Source: BCD1 sp942492125
GTDB lineage: Bacteria > Bacteroidota > Bacteroidia > Chitinophagales > Saprospiraceae
Direction: 5' to 3'
Assembly: GCA_942492125.1 (NCBI GenBank)
Contig: CALODM010000031.1
Location: forward strand, 372,001 to 436,000
Length of the DNA stretch: 64,000 nt
Part shown: positions 10,848-19,333 of the stretch, one piece after another
How the letters are laid out: each line of letters starts with the position of its first letter
Position numbering within the stretch: the stretch's first letter is position 1
Program-made: the position numbers and the translations under genes
Notes under the pieces: model-generated
Databases searched by the model: none
Told to the model about the DNA's origin: nothing
The model's input: the letters and a program-made list of their open reading frames with translations, nothing else

Positions 10848-11210
10848 GAGTGATGCCTCCCTGCCCCCAATAATAAAAGCCACGAGATTTGGAAACGTGA
10901 CGTTTTTTAACCAGGAAATTTATTTTTTTACCATTTTCATAATCGAAAATTCACATCGAAGTTGTTTTAAGTTGCATTCAGCGTATTTTTTACAGGTTTT
11001 TATGTTCCCTTGATAAAATCAGGGAAATGTATTTACTAAAACGGAATATATAAACCAACCAAAATGGAATTACCTTTAGCTTTGCTGTCAAAGTCGAATT
11101 CAACAGAATATTCGTTTTCATCTTTGGGTAAAAACATAGCATATTTTTTGTTTGGTGAAAAAAAGAACAGATATTTATAACAAACAATTTTGAAATTCAT
11201 AAACAAAACC
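10848..11210. other. AT-rich intergenic region upstream of carbonic anhydrase
   Basis: No credible gene. A short minus-strand frame (10990-11187) has no family features and is probably chance. The region should contain the promoter of the carbonic anhydrase-bestrophin pair; no element matched the Bacteroidota promoter consensus well enough to call. Confidence 0.45.
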
Positions 11211-11780
11211 ATGACTCAACAAGAAATTATCGATCGATTAAAAGCAGGAAATGAACGCTTTGTTGCCGACAAACTGGAAGGGAAATTGCAAGACACTACC
11301 CGCCGGGGGGCACTGACAGGAGGACAGAACCCCTTCGTTATTATTCTCAGTTGTGCAGATAGCCGCGTTGTCCCTGAACTTGCTTTTGATGCAGGATTAG
11401 GGGAGTTATTCGTTATACGTGTGGCCGGAAATGTTGCCAACACATCTTCCATCGCCAGTATTGAATACGCCGTTGCACATATTGGCTCCCCCGTCATTAT
11501 TGTTTTGGGGCACCAGGGTTGTGGTGCGGTTACAGCTGCTGTCAATGGCGGAGATAACGGTTACAACCTCAATCACCTATTAGCGCATATAAACCCTGCA
11601 ATCAACGCTTCTCCACCAGGTGCTTCTATATCAGATGTTGTAAAAAAGAATGCCGAGCTTACCGTAGAGCATCTTTCTGATCGCTCAGCAATAATCCGCA
11701 ATGCTGTAAATTCAGGAGCACTGAAAATAGTGCCGGCATATTATAACCTGGATTCCGGTAAAGTAGACTTCTTAAATTAA
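11211..11780 (+). CDS. Beta-class carbonic anhydrase
   Basis: A 189-residue cytoplasmic zinc enzyme interconverting CO2 and bicarbonate. The zinc ligands and catalytic dyad are all present: CADSR (Cys48, Asp50, Arg52) and GHQGC (His101, Cys104). The frame is open upstream to a TTG at 11190, but the ATG at 11211 (MTQQEIIDRLKAGNERF) gives the usual N-terminus and is preferred. There is no signal peptide. The stop at 11780 is 6 bp before the bestrophin gene, so the two are almost certainly one transcript. This suggests hydration or dehydration at a bicarbonate-permeable channel. Confidence 0.95.
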   Translation: MTQQEIIDRLKAGNERFVADKLEGKLQDTTRRGALTGGQNPFVIILSCADSRVVPELAFDAGLGELFVIRVAGNVANTSSIASIEYAVAHIGSPVIIVLGHQGCGAVTAAVNGGDNGYNLNHLLAHINPAINASPPGASISDVVKKNAELTVEHLSDRSAIIRNAVNSGALKIVPAYYNLDSGKVDFLN

Positions 11781-11786
11781 CGACCT

Positions 11787-12821
11787 ATGATGGTAACCAA
11801 AAGTATTAGCCTCGGACGTCTTTTAAGAATGACGGGACATCATGTGATATGGCTGTTGGTGGGATCTGCCTCATTTGCAATTTTATACCATTTCAATATT
11901 CTTACCGTCCATATTCCATGGCTGCCTATTTCTGTCATTGGTACTGCTGTTGCTTTTTATGCAGGTTTTAAAAACAACCAGGCTTATGACCGGATGTGGG
12001 AAGCCCGAAAAATTTGGGGAGCTATTGTTAACAGCAGTCGTGCCTGGGGAATGTATGTTGATGGGTTTATCACCAATCAATTTACCAACCAGGCGGTTCC
12101 TGAAAAAGATCTCCATAAAATCAAGGAGCGATTGATCTACAGACATATCGCCTGGTTGTACTCGCTGAGGAGCCAGTTGCTCATACCAACGGAGTGGGAA
12201 CATATCAACCAGGGGAAACTTATGGCCAGAGCAGCCAGGTATTACCAGCAAAATTTTGGGGTTGGTTTGATCGCTGATGAAGTGACTAAAACAGAACTCA
12301 AACACTATCTTCCAAAAGAGGAGCTGGAACGGCTCATCAATCATAACAATACAGCGACTCAAATCATCAATGAACAATCACGTGAACTGACTGAACTCCG
12401 TGCACAAGACCTTATCGATGATTTCCGACATATGGAAATGACCACAGCCTTGTATCATTTTTATGAACATCAAGGCAAGTGCGAACGAATAAAAAAGTTT
12501 CCGCTGCCTCGACAGTATGCCAATATGAGCCGATATTTTGTGGGCATCTTTGTATTCCTGTTGCCCTTTAGCATGATCCCGGCGCTATTGGAATTGGGAG
12601 ATTGGGGATTTTGGTTGTCCATCCCGGTAACTGCCCTGATCGGATGGGTATATATCATGATGGAAGTAGTTGGGGATTACACTGAAAACCCGTTTCAGGG
12701 TATGGCCAACGATATTCCGATGCTGTCCTTGTGCAGGGTGATTGAAATCGACCTTAGGGAAATGTTGGGCGAAAAAGATTTACCGCCACCGATACGATCA
12801 AAGAATGGGGTGTTGATGTAA
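11787..12821 (+). CDS. Bestrophin family (UPF0187) anion channel
   Basis: A 344-residue inner-membrane protein. N-terminal hydrophobic helices are around residues 18-60, with the family-typical NNQAYDRMWEARKIWG block near 65-80. A second hydrophobic pair is near 245-290 (RYFVGIFVFLLPFSMIPAL), and the closing region YTENPFQGMANDIPML resembles the conserved acidic/FxGxxND region of bestrophins. Family members form pentameric chloride or bicarbonate channels; a bacterial member (KpBest) was structurally characterised as a sodium channel, so selectivity cannot be assigned. Translation probably starts at 11787 or at the next ATG (11790). It lies 6 bp downstream of a beta-carbonic anhydrase, which favours bicarbonate as the permeant ion. 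Confidence 0.9.
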   Translation: MMVTKSISLGRLLRMTGHHVIWLLVGSASFAILYHFNILTVHIPWLPISVIGTAVAFYAGFKNNQAYDRMWEARKIWGAIVNSSRAWGMYVDGFITNQFTNQAVPEKDLHKIKERLIYRHIAWLYSLRSQLLIPTEWEHINQGKLMARAARYYQQNFGVGLIADEVTKTELKHYLPKEELERLINHNNTATQIINEQSRELTELRAQDLIDDFRHMEMTTALYHFYEHQGKCERIKKFPLPRQYANMSRYFVGIFVFLLPFSMIPALLELGDWGFWLSIPVTALIGWVYIMMEVVGDYTENPFQGMANDIPMLSLCRVIEIDLREMLGEKDLPPPIRSKNGVLM

Positions 12822-12909
12822 CCCATGCTTTTTTATATGGAAGTTGTTTAGCCATTGACAGGTAGTCTTTGATGTTTATTCCTTACACTTCCTGAATCAT
12901 AATTTTCCG

Positions 12910-12917
12910 TACCTTGG
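12910..12917 (+). promoter_or_regulatory. Candidate -7 promoter element of the dipeptidase gene
   Basis: TACCTTGG resembles the Bacteroidota -7 consensus TAnnTTTG and lies 24 bp before the ATG of the M19 gene. That would give a short leader. The match is imperfect and the -33 element is not clear. Confidence 0.3.
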
Positions 12918-12941
12918 CGCGAGCACAACCAAACTACAATT

Positions 12942-14246
12942 ATGAGATCATTAAAACTCCTCCTGTTGAGTTGTTTGATCATTATTTCCTGTAAAACAGT
13001 TCAAACAACGGACACTTCAAATCTAATTGATCCAGCTATGATTGCAAAAGCAAAGGCCATCCACGAAAGGGTAATGACCATAGATACCCATGTTGACATC
13101 AACCCTGACAACTTCACTGAAACGGTTAACTACACCCAGGATCTCGATAGCCAGGTAACCTTACCTAAAATGAAAAAAGGTGGGCTGGATTGCGTCTGGT
13201 TTGTCGTTTACGCCGGACAGGATGAACTGACGGAGGAAGGTTACGCCAAAGCTTATGAATCGGCCTTAACCAAATTCAGGGCCATCCACAGACTGACCAA
13301 AGAAATTGCCCCCGACCAGATCGGCCTTGCAACTACCTCCCGGGAAGCCAGGGCCATTTATCAATCGGGAAAAAAAGTGGCTATGATCGGTGTTGAGAAC
13401 GGTTATCCCATTGGTACTGATATCAACAGGGTAAAAGAATTTTACGATCTGGGTGCCCGGTATATTTCTCTTTCCCATAATGGACATAGTCAATTATGCG
13501 ACTCCAATACCGGGGAAGAAGACGGAGTTTGGCTGCACAATGGTGTCAGCGAATTGGGTAAGGAAGTTCTTGCGGAAATGAATAAATGGGGCATCATGAT
13601 CGATGTTTCCCACGTGGCTAAGAATTCCATGCGGGATATGATCAAATACTCAAAAGCCCCCATCATTGCCTCTCACTCTTCTGCCAGAGCACTTTGTGAC
13701 CACAGCCGGAACCTTGACGATGAACAATTGGAATGGATAAAGGAAAATGGCGGCCTTGTACAGGCTGTTGCTTTCCAAACCTATGTAAAATTGGAGAAAG
13801 GAAAGAAATATCAGGAAGCTCATAACAACCTTTTGAACGAGGTTGGAAAGGAATACGATTTCGAACTGATTCCCTGGACAGAAGTCCGAAAAATGCCGGA
13901 TGATGAGAAAGAAACTTACTGGAACAAATACGTCGAGATGAAAAAACTGGCTAAACCCCGACTCCATGAAGTGAAAGCCATTGCTCCACCTGTTGATCTT
14001 GCCGATTTTGTTGATCATATTGATTATTTGGTTGAAAAGCTCGGCATAGATCATGTTGGCATTAGTTCTGACTTTGATGGGGGTGGAGGCATTGAAGGCT
14101 GGGAAGACGCTTCAGAAACGCTGAATGTTACCATAGAATTGGTCAAAAGAGGATATACGGAACAACAGATCGAAAAACTATGGGGCGGTAATCTTTTTCG
14201 GGTGCTGGATGAAGTGCAGGCGATAGGTGAAAAGATCAGGGAATAA
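12942..14246 (+). CDS. Membrane dipeptidase (peptidase M19), lipoprotein
   Basis: A 434-residue zinc dipeptidase of the renal dipeptidase family. The signal sequence ends in IIS-Cys17, a good lipobox, so it is probably a lipoprotein facing the periplasm or surface. The binuclear metal site can be followed: TIDTHVDI (His50, Asp52), the Glu of MIGVENGYPIG, the His of DVSHVAKNS, the His of IIASHSSARAL and the Asp of GISSDFDGGGG. The insertion around residues 280-345 is longer than in short M19 enzymes. It has its own presumptive promoter and faces a convergent gene with a terminator hairpin between. Substrate range (dipeptides or D-amino-acid amides) is not predictable. Confidence 0.93.
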   Translation: MRSLKLLLLSCLIIISCKTVQTTDTSNLIDPAMIAKAKAIHERVMTIDTHVDINPDNFTETVNYTQDLDSQVTLPKMKKGGLDCVWFVVYAGQDELTEEGYAKAYESALTKFRAIHRLTKEIAPDQIGLATTSREARAIYQSGKKVAMIGVENGYPIGTDINRVKEFYDLGARYISLSHNGHSQLCDSNTGEEDGVWLHNGVSELGKEVLAEMNKWGIMIDVSHVAKNSMRDMIKYSKAPIIASHSSARALCDHSRNLDDEQLEWIKENGGLVQAVAFQTYVKLEKGKKYQEAHNNLLNEVGKEYDFELIPWTEVRKMPDDEKETYWNKYVEMKKLAKPRLHEVKAIAPPVDLADFVDHIDYLVEKLGIDHVGISSDFDGGGGIEGWEDASETLNVTIELVKRGYTEQQIEKLWGGNLFRVLDEVQAIGEKIRE

Positions 14247-14309
14247 TAAACTTCGTAACGTGAGGCACAAAACATCTATGGCTTCTAAAAATATCCTTTT
14301 CAACAAAAA

Positions 14310-14339
14310 GCCCCTCCTGTCAATGCTGACCGGAGGGGC
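14310..14339 (-). terminator. Intrinsic terminator of the 14379-15743 gene
   Basis: GCCCCTCC and GGAGGGGC (14310-14317, 14332-14339) pair, with an inner GTCA/TGAC extension. On the minus strand the stem is followed by TTTTTG, giving a canonical terminator just after the minus-strand stop at 14379. There is no T-tract on the plus side. Confidence 0.8.
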
Positions 14340-14378
14340 AGGACCCTAACTAAAACTTAAATTCGTATCTCGAAAAGA

Positions 14379-15743
14379 TTATCCTCTTTTATTTTTGGAG
14401 CTGCTGCTGCTCGTTTTGCGTGTAGCTTTGGTTGCAGAGGAAGAACTTCGGCTACTGCCGGAAGGCTTCGCTGCGGGTTTTGTAGAGCGGTTCGTCTTCC
14501 CCCTGTCAGCAGAACTCCCTGAAGAAGATTTGCTGGCGGAAGGAGTAGATCGGCTTGGCTCGGCAGCCTTTGGCGTTGAACGACTCGGCTGACTGGAAGG
14601 CCTGCTCGCTTTAGGCGTTGAACGCGGAGTGCTCTTATTGACTGAAGAACTACTTCTGTTTGTGCTTTGACTTGCAGCAGGTGTAGAGCGCCTCGTACTT
14701 GGGGTATTGCCTCTGGCTTTATCGCTTGGGGCAGGCGTTGAACGCTTCGTATCAACGGAAGGTTTACGGGCTTCCGTGGAAATACGACCTGTTTCCGGAC
14801 GAGTAGCCTGGCTTCTTTCGTTAGCCTTGGATGTTGTACGCGGAGTTGAGGTCTGTGCTCTTTCCTGAGGCTTCCTGGCATTGTCAACACGGTTGTCTGC
14901 CCCGGCTCCTCTTGGCTGATTAGCAATATCCTTACTGGTTCTTACATACTCTTTATACCTGGTGTTTTGCTGTACTGGCTTCCGCTGAACCGCTGCTTTC
15001 CCGTGTCTGACACGTACATTATTGGTTCTCACCAAAACGTTGTGGCTATACACCCTGTAAGGCTTGTAAAAGTTGTGAACATGTACTACTCTGTGAACAT
15101 GAACTACGTGATAGTGCCTGTGGTAGATAACGATACGCGGACGGTAAACATCCCAGCCAAATGGACTCCATGGACTCCACCAGGTTGGATAATAATGCCA
15201 GCGGTATGGAGAAACATAAACCCGGTAATTCCGGCCCAACATATGCTGTACTGCTGACCAGTAATAAACATTTACAAACCCGTTATTACCATTGTCATAC
15301 CGGTAATCTCCATTGTAGGCATAACCGTTTTGAGAAATTGGCTCCACAATGACTTCTTCGCCATAAATATCCGGGTCACCTACGATTTGAAGGACGGCGC
15401 TTCTGCGGCCTACCCTTTCGATCTCGATAACGGCAATATCCTGCACATCGTAGTACCCCAGCGGTACTGAGAGAATGATGGCATGGTAATTACCTTGTCT
15501 TCGGTGTTCTACCCGGATGTAGTCAATCCGGCCATCCCAGTCGAGGTCTAGGTTGTTGACCCAGGTATCCTGAGTGTTGAGCTTACGCTCAAAGTCGTTG
15601 ATAGAATAAGACTGCTTAAATAATTCAATGGCACCTTCAAGACTAAAGTTGTCTCCTTCATACCCTGTTCGGTCGGCGTACTGGGCGTTGGCAGCGGCTA
15701 AGAAGACCATTGAGAACAACCAACTAAAAATTACTTTTTTCAT
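14379..15743 (-). CDS. Secreted His/Tyr/Trp-rich protein with long basic Ser/Thr/Pro tail
   Basis: I do not recognise a named family. The ATG at 15743 gives a clear signal peptide (MKKVIFSWLFSMVFLAAANA), so it is preferred to the upstream ATG at 15782. Mature residues about 20-145 form a soluble beta-rich domain (DLDWDGRIDYIRVEH, GDPDIYGEEVIVEP). Residues about 150-240 are strikingly rich in Tyr, Trp and His, with HYYPTWWSPWSPFGWD and repeated HVHRVVHVH. From about 250 to the end (454 residues in all) the chain is low-complexity Ser/Thr/Pro/Lys/Arg with SxSTP-type repeats, finishing SSSSKNKRG. The tail may bind polyanions or the cell wall, and the His clusters could bind metal. A terminator follows. 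Similar architectures occur in other Bacteroidota. Confidence 0.75.
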   Translation of the reverse strand: MKKVIFSWLFSMVFLAAANAQYADRTGYEGDNFSLEGAIELFKQSYSINDFERKLNTQDTWVNNLDLDWDGRIDYIRVEHRRQGNYHAIILSVPLGYYDVQDIAVIEIERVGRRSAVLQIVGDPDIYGEEVIVEPISQNGYAYNGDYRYDNGNNGFVNVYYWSAVQHMLGRNYRVYVSPYRWHYYPTWWSPWSPFGWDVYRPRIVIYHRHYHVVHVHRVVHVHNFYKPYRVYSHNVLVRTNNVRVRHGKAAVQRKPVQQNTRYKEYVRTSKDIANQPRGAGADNRVDNARKPQERAQTSTPRTTSKANERSQATRPETGRISTEARKPSVDTKRSTPAPSDKARGNTPSTRRSTPAASQSTNRSSSSVNKSTPRSTPKASRPSSQPSRSTPKAAEPSRSTPSASKSSSGSSADRGKTNRSTKPAAKPSGSSRSSSSATKATRKTSSSSSKNKRG

Positions 15744-16154
15744 AACTCCATTTTTTATGGTTAATAAAAGGGCATACATCAAAGTGCCTTTGCGTTTCTA
15801 CAAATATGACGTTGAAAAGAGCATAAGTACTACAATAGTATATTGCCTTTAAAAGAAGATTAACCATGGTTAATTAAATGTGAAGGAAAAGTGTCTTGTT
15901 AAGGAAAACCAAAGAAAGCGCAAGCACCCGTTTAAATACGGGCGCCGAGTCGTCGAATCCCGTTAGAAGAGCATTCTAAGGCAACAAGGAAGGTCTGATC
16001 TTTTTTTAAAATTATTTCACAACAAGTTGGCTTCCTTGCCAAATATCCGCACAGGAAGCCTCCACCATAACCTCCAAAAAACGCGGTCGATCACTTTTTG
16101 CCAGTGCCTATTCCGCAAGGAAAGCTGTTCTGAATCAAGATCCGGAATCCAGGT
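15744..16154. other. Gene-free region with two inverted repeats
   Basis: No credible gene between the TonB receptor stop and the start of the His-rich protein. It holds a 14-bp palindrome (15860-15873) upstream of the latter gene and an 8-bp inverted repeat (GGCTTCCT at 16029-16036, AGGAAGCC at 16053-16060) downstream of the receptor stop, which could be a weak terminator though no U-tract follows. A tRNA-like stretch near 15950 was examined and rejected. Confidence 0.45.
15860..15873. promoter_or_regulatory. Perfect palindrome TTAACCATGGTTAA
   Basis: A 14-bp perfect palindrome 117 bp upstream of the His-rich secreted protein gene. It is a plausible dimeric-regulator operator; there is no other support. 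Confidence 0.3.
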
Positions 16155-18203
16155 TTATTTTTTGGACAATACCCTAACCTTTACGCCGGCTCTGAATTGC
16201 CTGGTCGGTCCCGGTTCGTAAAACCGTCCTCCGAAGGCGTTGATGCGGACATTGTCAAAATATTCAGCATTAAACAGGTTTTCAACATTCAGGTAAGGCG
16301 TCACCTCCCAGGACTTTACCCTGAATTTTCTGTACAGGGAAATATCCACCAAGGAATATCGGGCAACTTCTTCTGTATTTCCATTATCGGCAAAAAAAGC
16401 ACTGAAGTGCTGTCCTTTTAGATTTGCATGAATCCAGCCATGAGTAAGATCCAGCTGCCAGGAAAACATATGTTTTGGGATACCTGGCAATTGCAATCCT
16501 GCATAATCCTGACCATCAAAATTGTATTGCTCAAAGCGAAAGTCAGAAAAAGTATATGCAAGTTTCGAAGATAAATACCTGGTCCAGTTTTTAGCGTGGG
16601 CCAATTCAATGCCCTTTCTGTCTGTTTGACCGCTATTGCTGAAAAAAGTCCTTCCTGGAAAAGCTTCCAGTTCATAAGGCAATATTTCCTCTTTCACGTT
16701 GATATCAAACCAGGTGAGTTCCCATAAATGACTCCGCAAATTCCCTTTAATGCTGAACTCCAAAGTAGCGGAAGATTGTGGAGATAAACTTCCATTAAAG
16801 CCTCCTGTCCCCGCAGGATTGGCGGAAAGTTCGCTTAAGGCAGGCGTTTCAAAAGCCGTCCCATACCTGCCAACCAGTGTTATGTTAGAGCTAATGAAAA
16901 AACCCATGCCCGTACTGAAATTTAAATTCGATAAATTGATCAATCCTGAATCATCTCCATTTTGTAAAAAATGATCCGTGTTTTTCAATTGATTGAAGTC
17001 CACGCGCAGGCTTTGTTCGGCAAACCATCGGGTAAAAGTCCATTTACCAATCGCATAAATTGCCTGGTTGTTGAACCCCTCTGTTTGGTCAAGAGTTTGA
17101 TCTCCTTTTTCTCCTTCGAGGTTTCGATAACGTTTTCGGTCATCTTTCTGAAAAGTCAGGTCATAGCCCAGCAGGTAACTATCAACGTGCTTTTTGCTGT
17201 TATTTTTTAAAGTGAAATGTCCTCCCTGACCAAAATAAAACCGATCCAGGTCTATGAGACCGTCAAATTCAAAAGGCAGCCTGCCATCGAAAGACCGGCT
17301 GTTTCCAAAAGCGTACAATTTAACCGAAGAACGATCTCCCCATTTTTTATCAAAAGCAATATTGGCTTTTACCTGAGATACCGTTTCCCCGGCTTTGTAA
17401 ATCACATTGGCTGTGCGGGCCATGCTTCTGTCCTTTTCAACCTCCTCTAAAGTCAACCCTCCGGCATCGTCCCCTAAAGGCGCATTTGTATAGTTGACAG
17501 TACCTGACAACCGGGCATCTTTGTCCATTGTCCAATCCCATCCAAAGTGAAAAATATTGTTTTCAAAACCACTCTGTTGGCGGTAACCTTCTGCCCTGGC
17601 ATGACTGGCGTGCGCGACCGCCTGGAATTTTTTGCCGGAATAGCCATAGGCTGCATCATACCGTTGCAGACCAAAGGATCCAAATCCTGAATGGATTTCC
17701 ACAAAGCCCGTGTCCACCTGGTTTCGGGAATTGATGTAAATGACTCCCCCGGAAGCATTGCCGTAAAGACTAGAGGCAGCTCCGCGAACAATTTCTAACC
17801 GCTCAATCATGAAAAGATCGAGGTTATCCAATTGACCTTGTCCATCCGGAGTGGTTTCCGGCACCCCGTCCACAACGATTTTTATGCCCCTGATGCCAAA
17901 AGCACTCCTTGCTCCAAAACCCCGAATGGCAATGCGCAGATCCTGAGCATAGTTATTGGCATTCATTACGAAGATCCCTGGCGTACCATCAATCATCGGT
18001 TTAAGACCGACACCCACTTTTTGCGTAAAATCCGGTTTTAAAACAGAGATGGGAATGGCAGAACTCCGAAAAGTAGTACTCAAACGTGTAGCACTAACAT
18101 CTACGGTAGTTAAATCAACTTTGAGACTATCTTCCATCAACTGTTGACCAAAAAGCCAAGCTGTTGATAAGACCAATAGAAATGAAATTTTTATCCGAAT
18201 CAT
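16155..18203 (-). CDS. TonB-dependent outer-membrane receptor
   Basis: A 682-residue receptor. The signal peptide (MIRIKISFLLVLSTAWLFG) is followed by a TonB-box-like stretch (VDLTTVDVSATRL), a plug domain (about 50-155; IRGFGARSAFGIRGIKIVVDGVPET, RLEIVRGAASSLYGNASGGVIYI) and a beta-barrel ending in a terminal strand with GRFYEPGPTRQFRAGVKVRV. It lacks the N-terminal CarboxypepD-like domain of SusC proteins and has no SusD partner, so it belongs to the siderophore/cobalamin/metal-type receptors (CirA/FecA-like) rather than glycan import. It is divergent from the membrane cluster at 18323. Its ligand is unknown, and no heme or siderophore genes are near. Confidence 0.92.
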   Translation of the reverse strand: MIRIKISFLLVLSTAWLFGQQLMEDSLKVDLTTVDVSATRLSTTFRSSAIPISVLKPDFTQKVGVGLKPMIDGTPGIFVMNANNYAQDLRIAIRGFGARSAFGIRGIKIVVDGVPETTPDGQGQLDNLDLFMIERLEIVRGAASSLYGNASGGVIYINSRNQVDTGFVEIHSGFGSFGLQRYDAAYGYSGKKFQAVAHASHARAEGYRQQSGFENNIFHFGWDWTMDKDARLSGTVNYTNAPLGDDAGGLTLEEVEKDRSMARTANVIYKAGETVSQVKANIAFDKKWGDRSSVKLYAFGNSRSFDGRLPFEFDGLIDLDRFYFGQGGHFTLKNNSKKHVDSYLLGYDLTFQKDDRKRYRNLEGEKGDQTLDQTEGFNNQAIYAIGKWTFTRWFAEQSLRVDFNQLKNTDHFLQNGDDSGLINLSNLNFSTGMGFFISSNITLVGRYGTAFETPALSELSANPAGTGGFNGSLSPQSSATLEFSIKGNLRSHLWELTWFDINVKEEILPYELEAFPGRTFFSNSGQTDRKGIELAHAKNWTRYLSSKLAYTFSDFRFEQYNFDGQDYAGLQLPGIPKHMFSWQLDLTHGWIHANLKGQHFSAFFADNGNTEEVARYSLVDISLYRKFRVKSWEVTPYLNVENLFNAEYFDNVRINAFGGRFYEPGPTRQFRAGVKVRVLSKK

Positions 18204-18294
18204 AGATGCAATAGGTATTTGAAGTGCTTACTGCCAAATTTAGACCTCGATTTTTTTGATTTTAAACAAAGTTGCATTTTTAATGGTAATTAAC

Positions 18295-18318
18295 TAACTT
18301 TGTTTTTCAAAGTACTTT
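18295..18318 (+). promoter_or_regulatory. Operator ACTTTG-N5-CAAAGT over a -7 element, upstream of the 6-TM/regulator pair
   Basis: ACTTTG (18297-18302), five T, CAAAGT (18308-18313), then ACTTT, ending 4 bp before the ATG at 18323. TAACTTTG at 18295-18302 fits the Bacteroidota -7 consensus TAnnTTTG, so a bound protein would cover the promoter. The same arrangement occurs at 20461. The second gene of this transcript encodes a winged-helix protein, so autoregulation is likely (inference). Confidence 0.6.
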
Positions 18319-18322
18319 AAAA

Positions 18323-18970
18323 ATGGAATCATCAAATCAAAAACATCTGGAAGCTTTAGGGGATATCCGTAACATGATGGAGCGTTCTTCCAGGTTTATA
18401 TCCCTTAGCGGTTTAACAGGTGTTATGGCCGGTATATTTGCGCTGGCAGGAGCGGGAATGGTCTATTGGTATCTAGACATGATGCCCTTTGAAGATAAAA
18501 GGCCCTACTATATTGCTGCCACTCAATCCTCCAAATGGGGAATGGATTACATTTCGTTTTTCAGTCTCGTTGGCGCGATTATATTATTCCTGGCGGTTAC
18601 TTTCGGGATTTTATTTACGGTGAGGAAAGCCAGGAAAAAGGGGCTACCTGTTTGGGATGCGGTGACCAGGCGTTTATTGATAAACCTTGCCATTCCCCTT
18701 GTCGCTGGTGGCATTTTTTGTTTTGGTATGTTGTTTCACGGAGTAGTGGGATTTATTGCGCCGGCAACTTTGATCTTTTATGGGTTGGCGCTGGTCAATG
18801 CGAGTAAATACACCTTGAATGATATTCGCTATCTGGGATATTGTGAAATTGCCCTTGGTTTGATCGCCCTTTTCCTTTTAGGTTTCGGGCTGGAATTCTG
18901 GGCCATTGGTTTTGGTATTTTACACATTGTGTACGGGGTAGTCATGTATTTGAAATACGAGCGCGTTTAA
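18323..18970 (+). CDS. Six-TM integral membrane protein, partner of winged-helix regulator
   Basis: 215 residues with a short polar N-terminus (MESSNQKHLEALGDIRNMMERSSRF) and about six hydrophobic segments (near 25-52, 70-97, 112-133, 137-155, 168-188, 190-210). No catalytic motif is visible and I cannot name the family beyond a conserved Bacteroidota membrane protein. Its stop codon is directly followed by the ATG of the regulator gene at 18971, so the two are translationally coupled. An operator overlapping its promoter suggests control by that regulator. The membrane protein could act as a sensor or anti-regulator for the DNA-binding protein; this is inference from coupling. Confidence 0.75.
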   Translation: MESSNQKHLEALGDIRNMMERSSRFISLSGLTGVMAGIFALAGAGMVYWYLDMMPFEDKRPYYIAATQSSKWGMDYISFFSLVGAIILFLAVTFGILFTVRKARKKGLPVWDAVTRRLLINLAIPLVAGGIFCFGMLFHGVVGFIAPATLIFYGLALVNASKYTLNDIRYLGYCEIALGLIALFLLGFGLEFWAIGFGILHIVYGVVMYLKYERV

Positions 18971-19270
18971 ATGGAAAAAATAATAAAAGGCTTACAAAAG
19001 AGTTTCGATCATCGCATCAGGCTCGGCATCATGTCGATTCTGATGGTCAATGAACGAGTGGATTTTAACAGCCTTAAGGAGATGTTGGAAGTAACGGACG
19101 GCAACCTGGCCAGCCACCTGAAGGCGTTGGAAAAAGAAGCCTATATCGAGGTGCGCAAACAGTTCGTTGCCCGAAAGCCGAATACTTCCTATTTGGTAAC
19201 AGAACTGGGTAAAAAGGCTTTTAATGAACATCTGAATGCCCTGGAACAGATTTTGAAAATGCGAAAGTGA
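18971..19270 (+). CDS. Winged-helix transcriptional regulator (HTH_34 type)
   Basis: A 99-residue DNA-binding protein of the short ArsR/MarR-like winged-helix type (PF13601-like). The helix-turn-helix covers about residues 25-60 (FNSLKEMLEVTDGNLASHLKALEKE), followed by the wing (IEVRKQFVARKPNTSYLVTELG) and a C-terminal dimerisation helix. No ligand domain or metal-binding cysteines are present. It starts on the base after the stop of the 6-TM gene. Likely target: the ACTTTG-N5-CAAAGT element found before 18323 and again before 20489, which would make it the regulator of the whole 18.3-23.2 kb membrane cluster. Confidence 0.88.
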   Translation: MEKIIKGLQKSFDHRIRLGIMSILMVNERVDFNSLKEMLEVTDGNLASHLKALEKEAYIEVRKQFVARKPNTSYLVTELGKKAFNEHLNALEQILKMRK

Positions 19271-19333
19271 TTGGAAGCCACGGTCCTCTTAACAATACCT
19301 TGAAAACCATTTTGAAAACATAACTCTAAAATT

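Noticed and set aside
14357..14926. Minus-strand 189-codon frame
   Set aside because: It is the alternative frame of the low-complexity tail of the secreted protein; the repeats keep all frames open.
15920..15990. Possible tRNA or tRNA fragment (GTCGAATCCCG stretch)
   Set aside because: The bases resemble a T-loop, but the flanking 5-bp stem does not pair and no acceptor or anticodon arms can be drawn.
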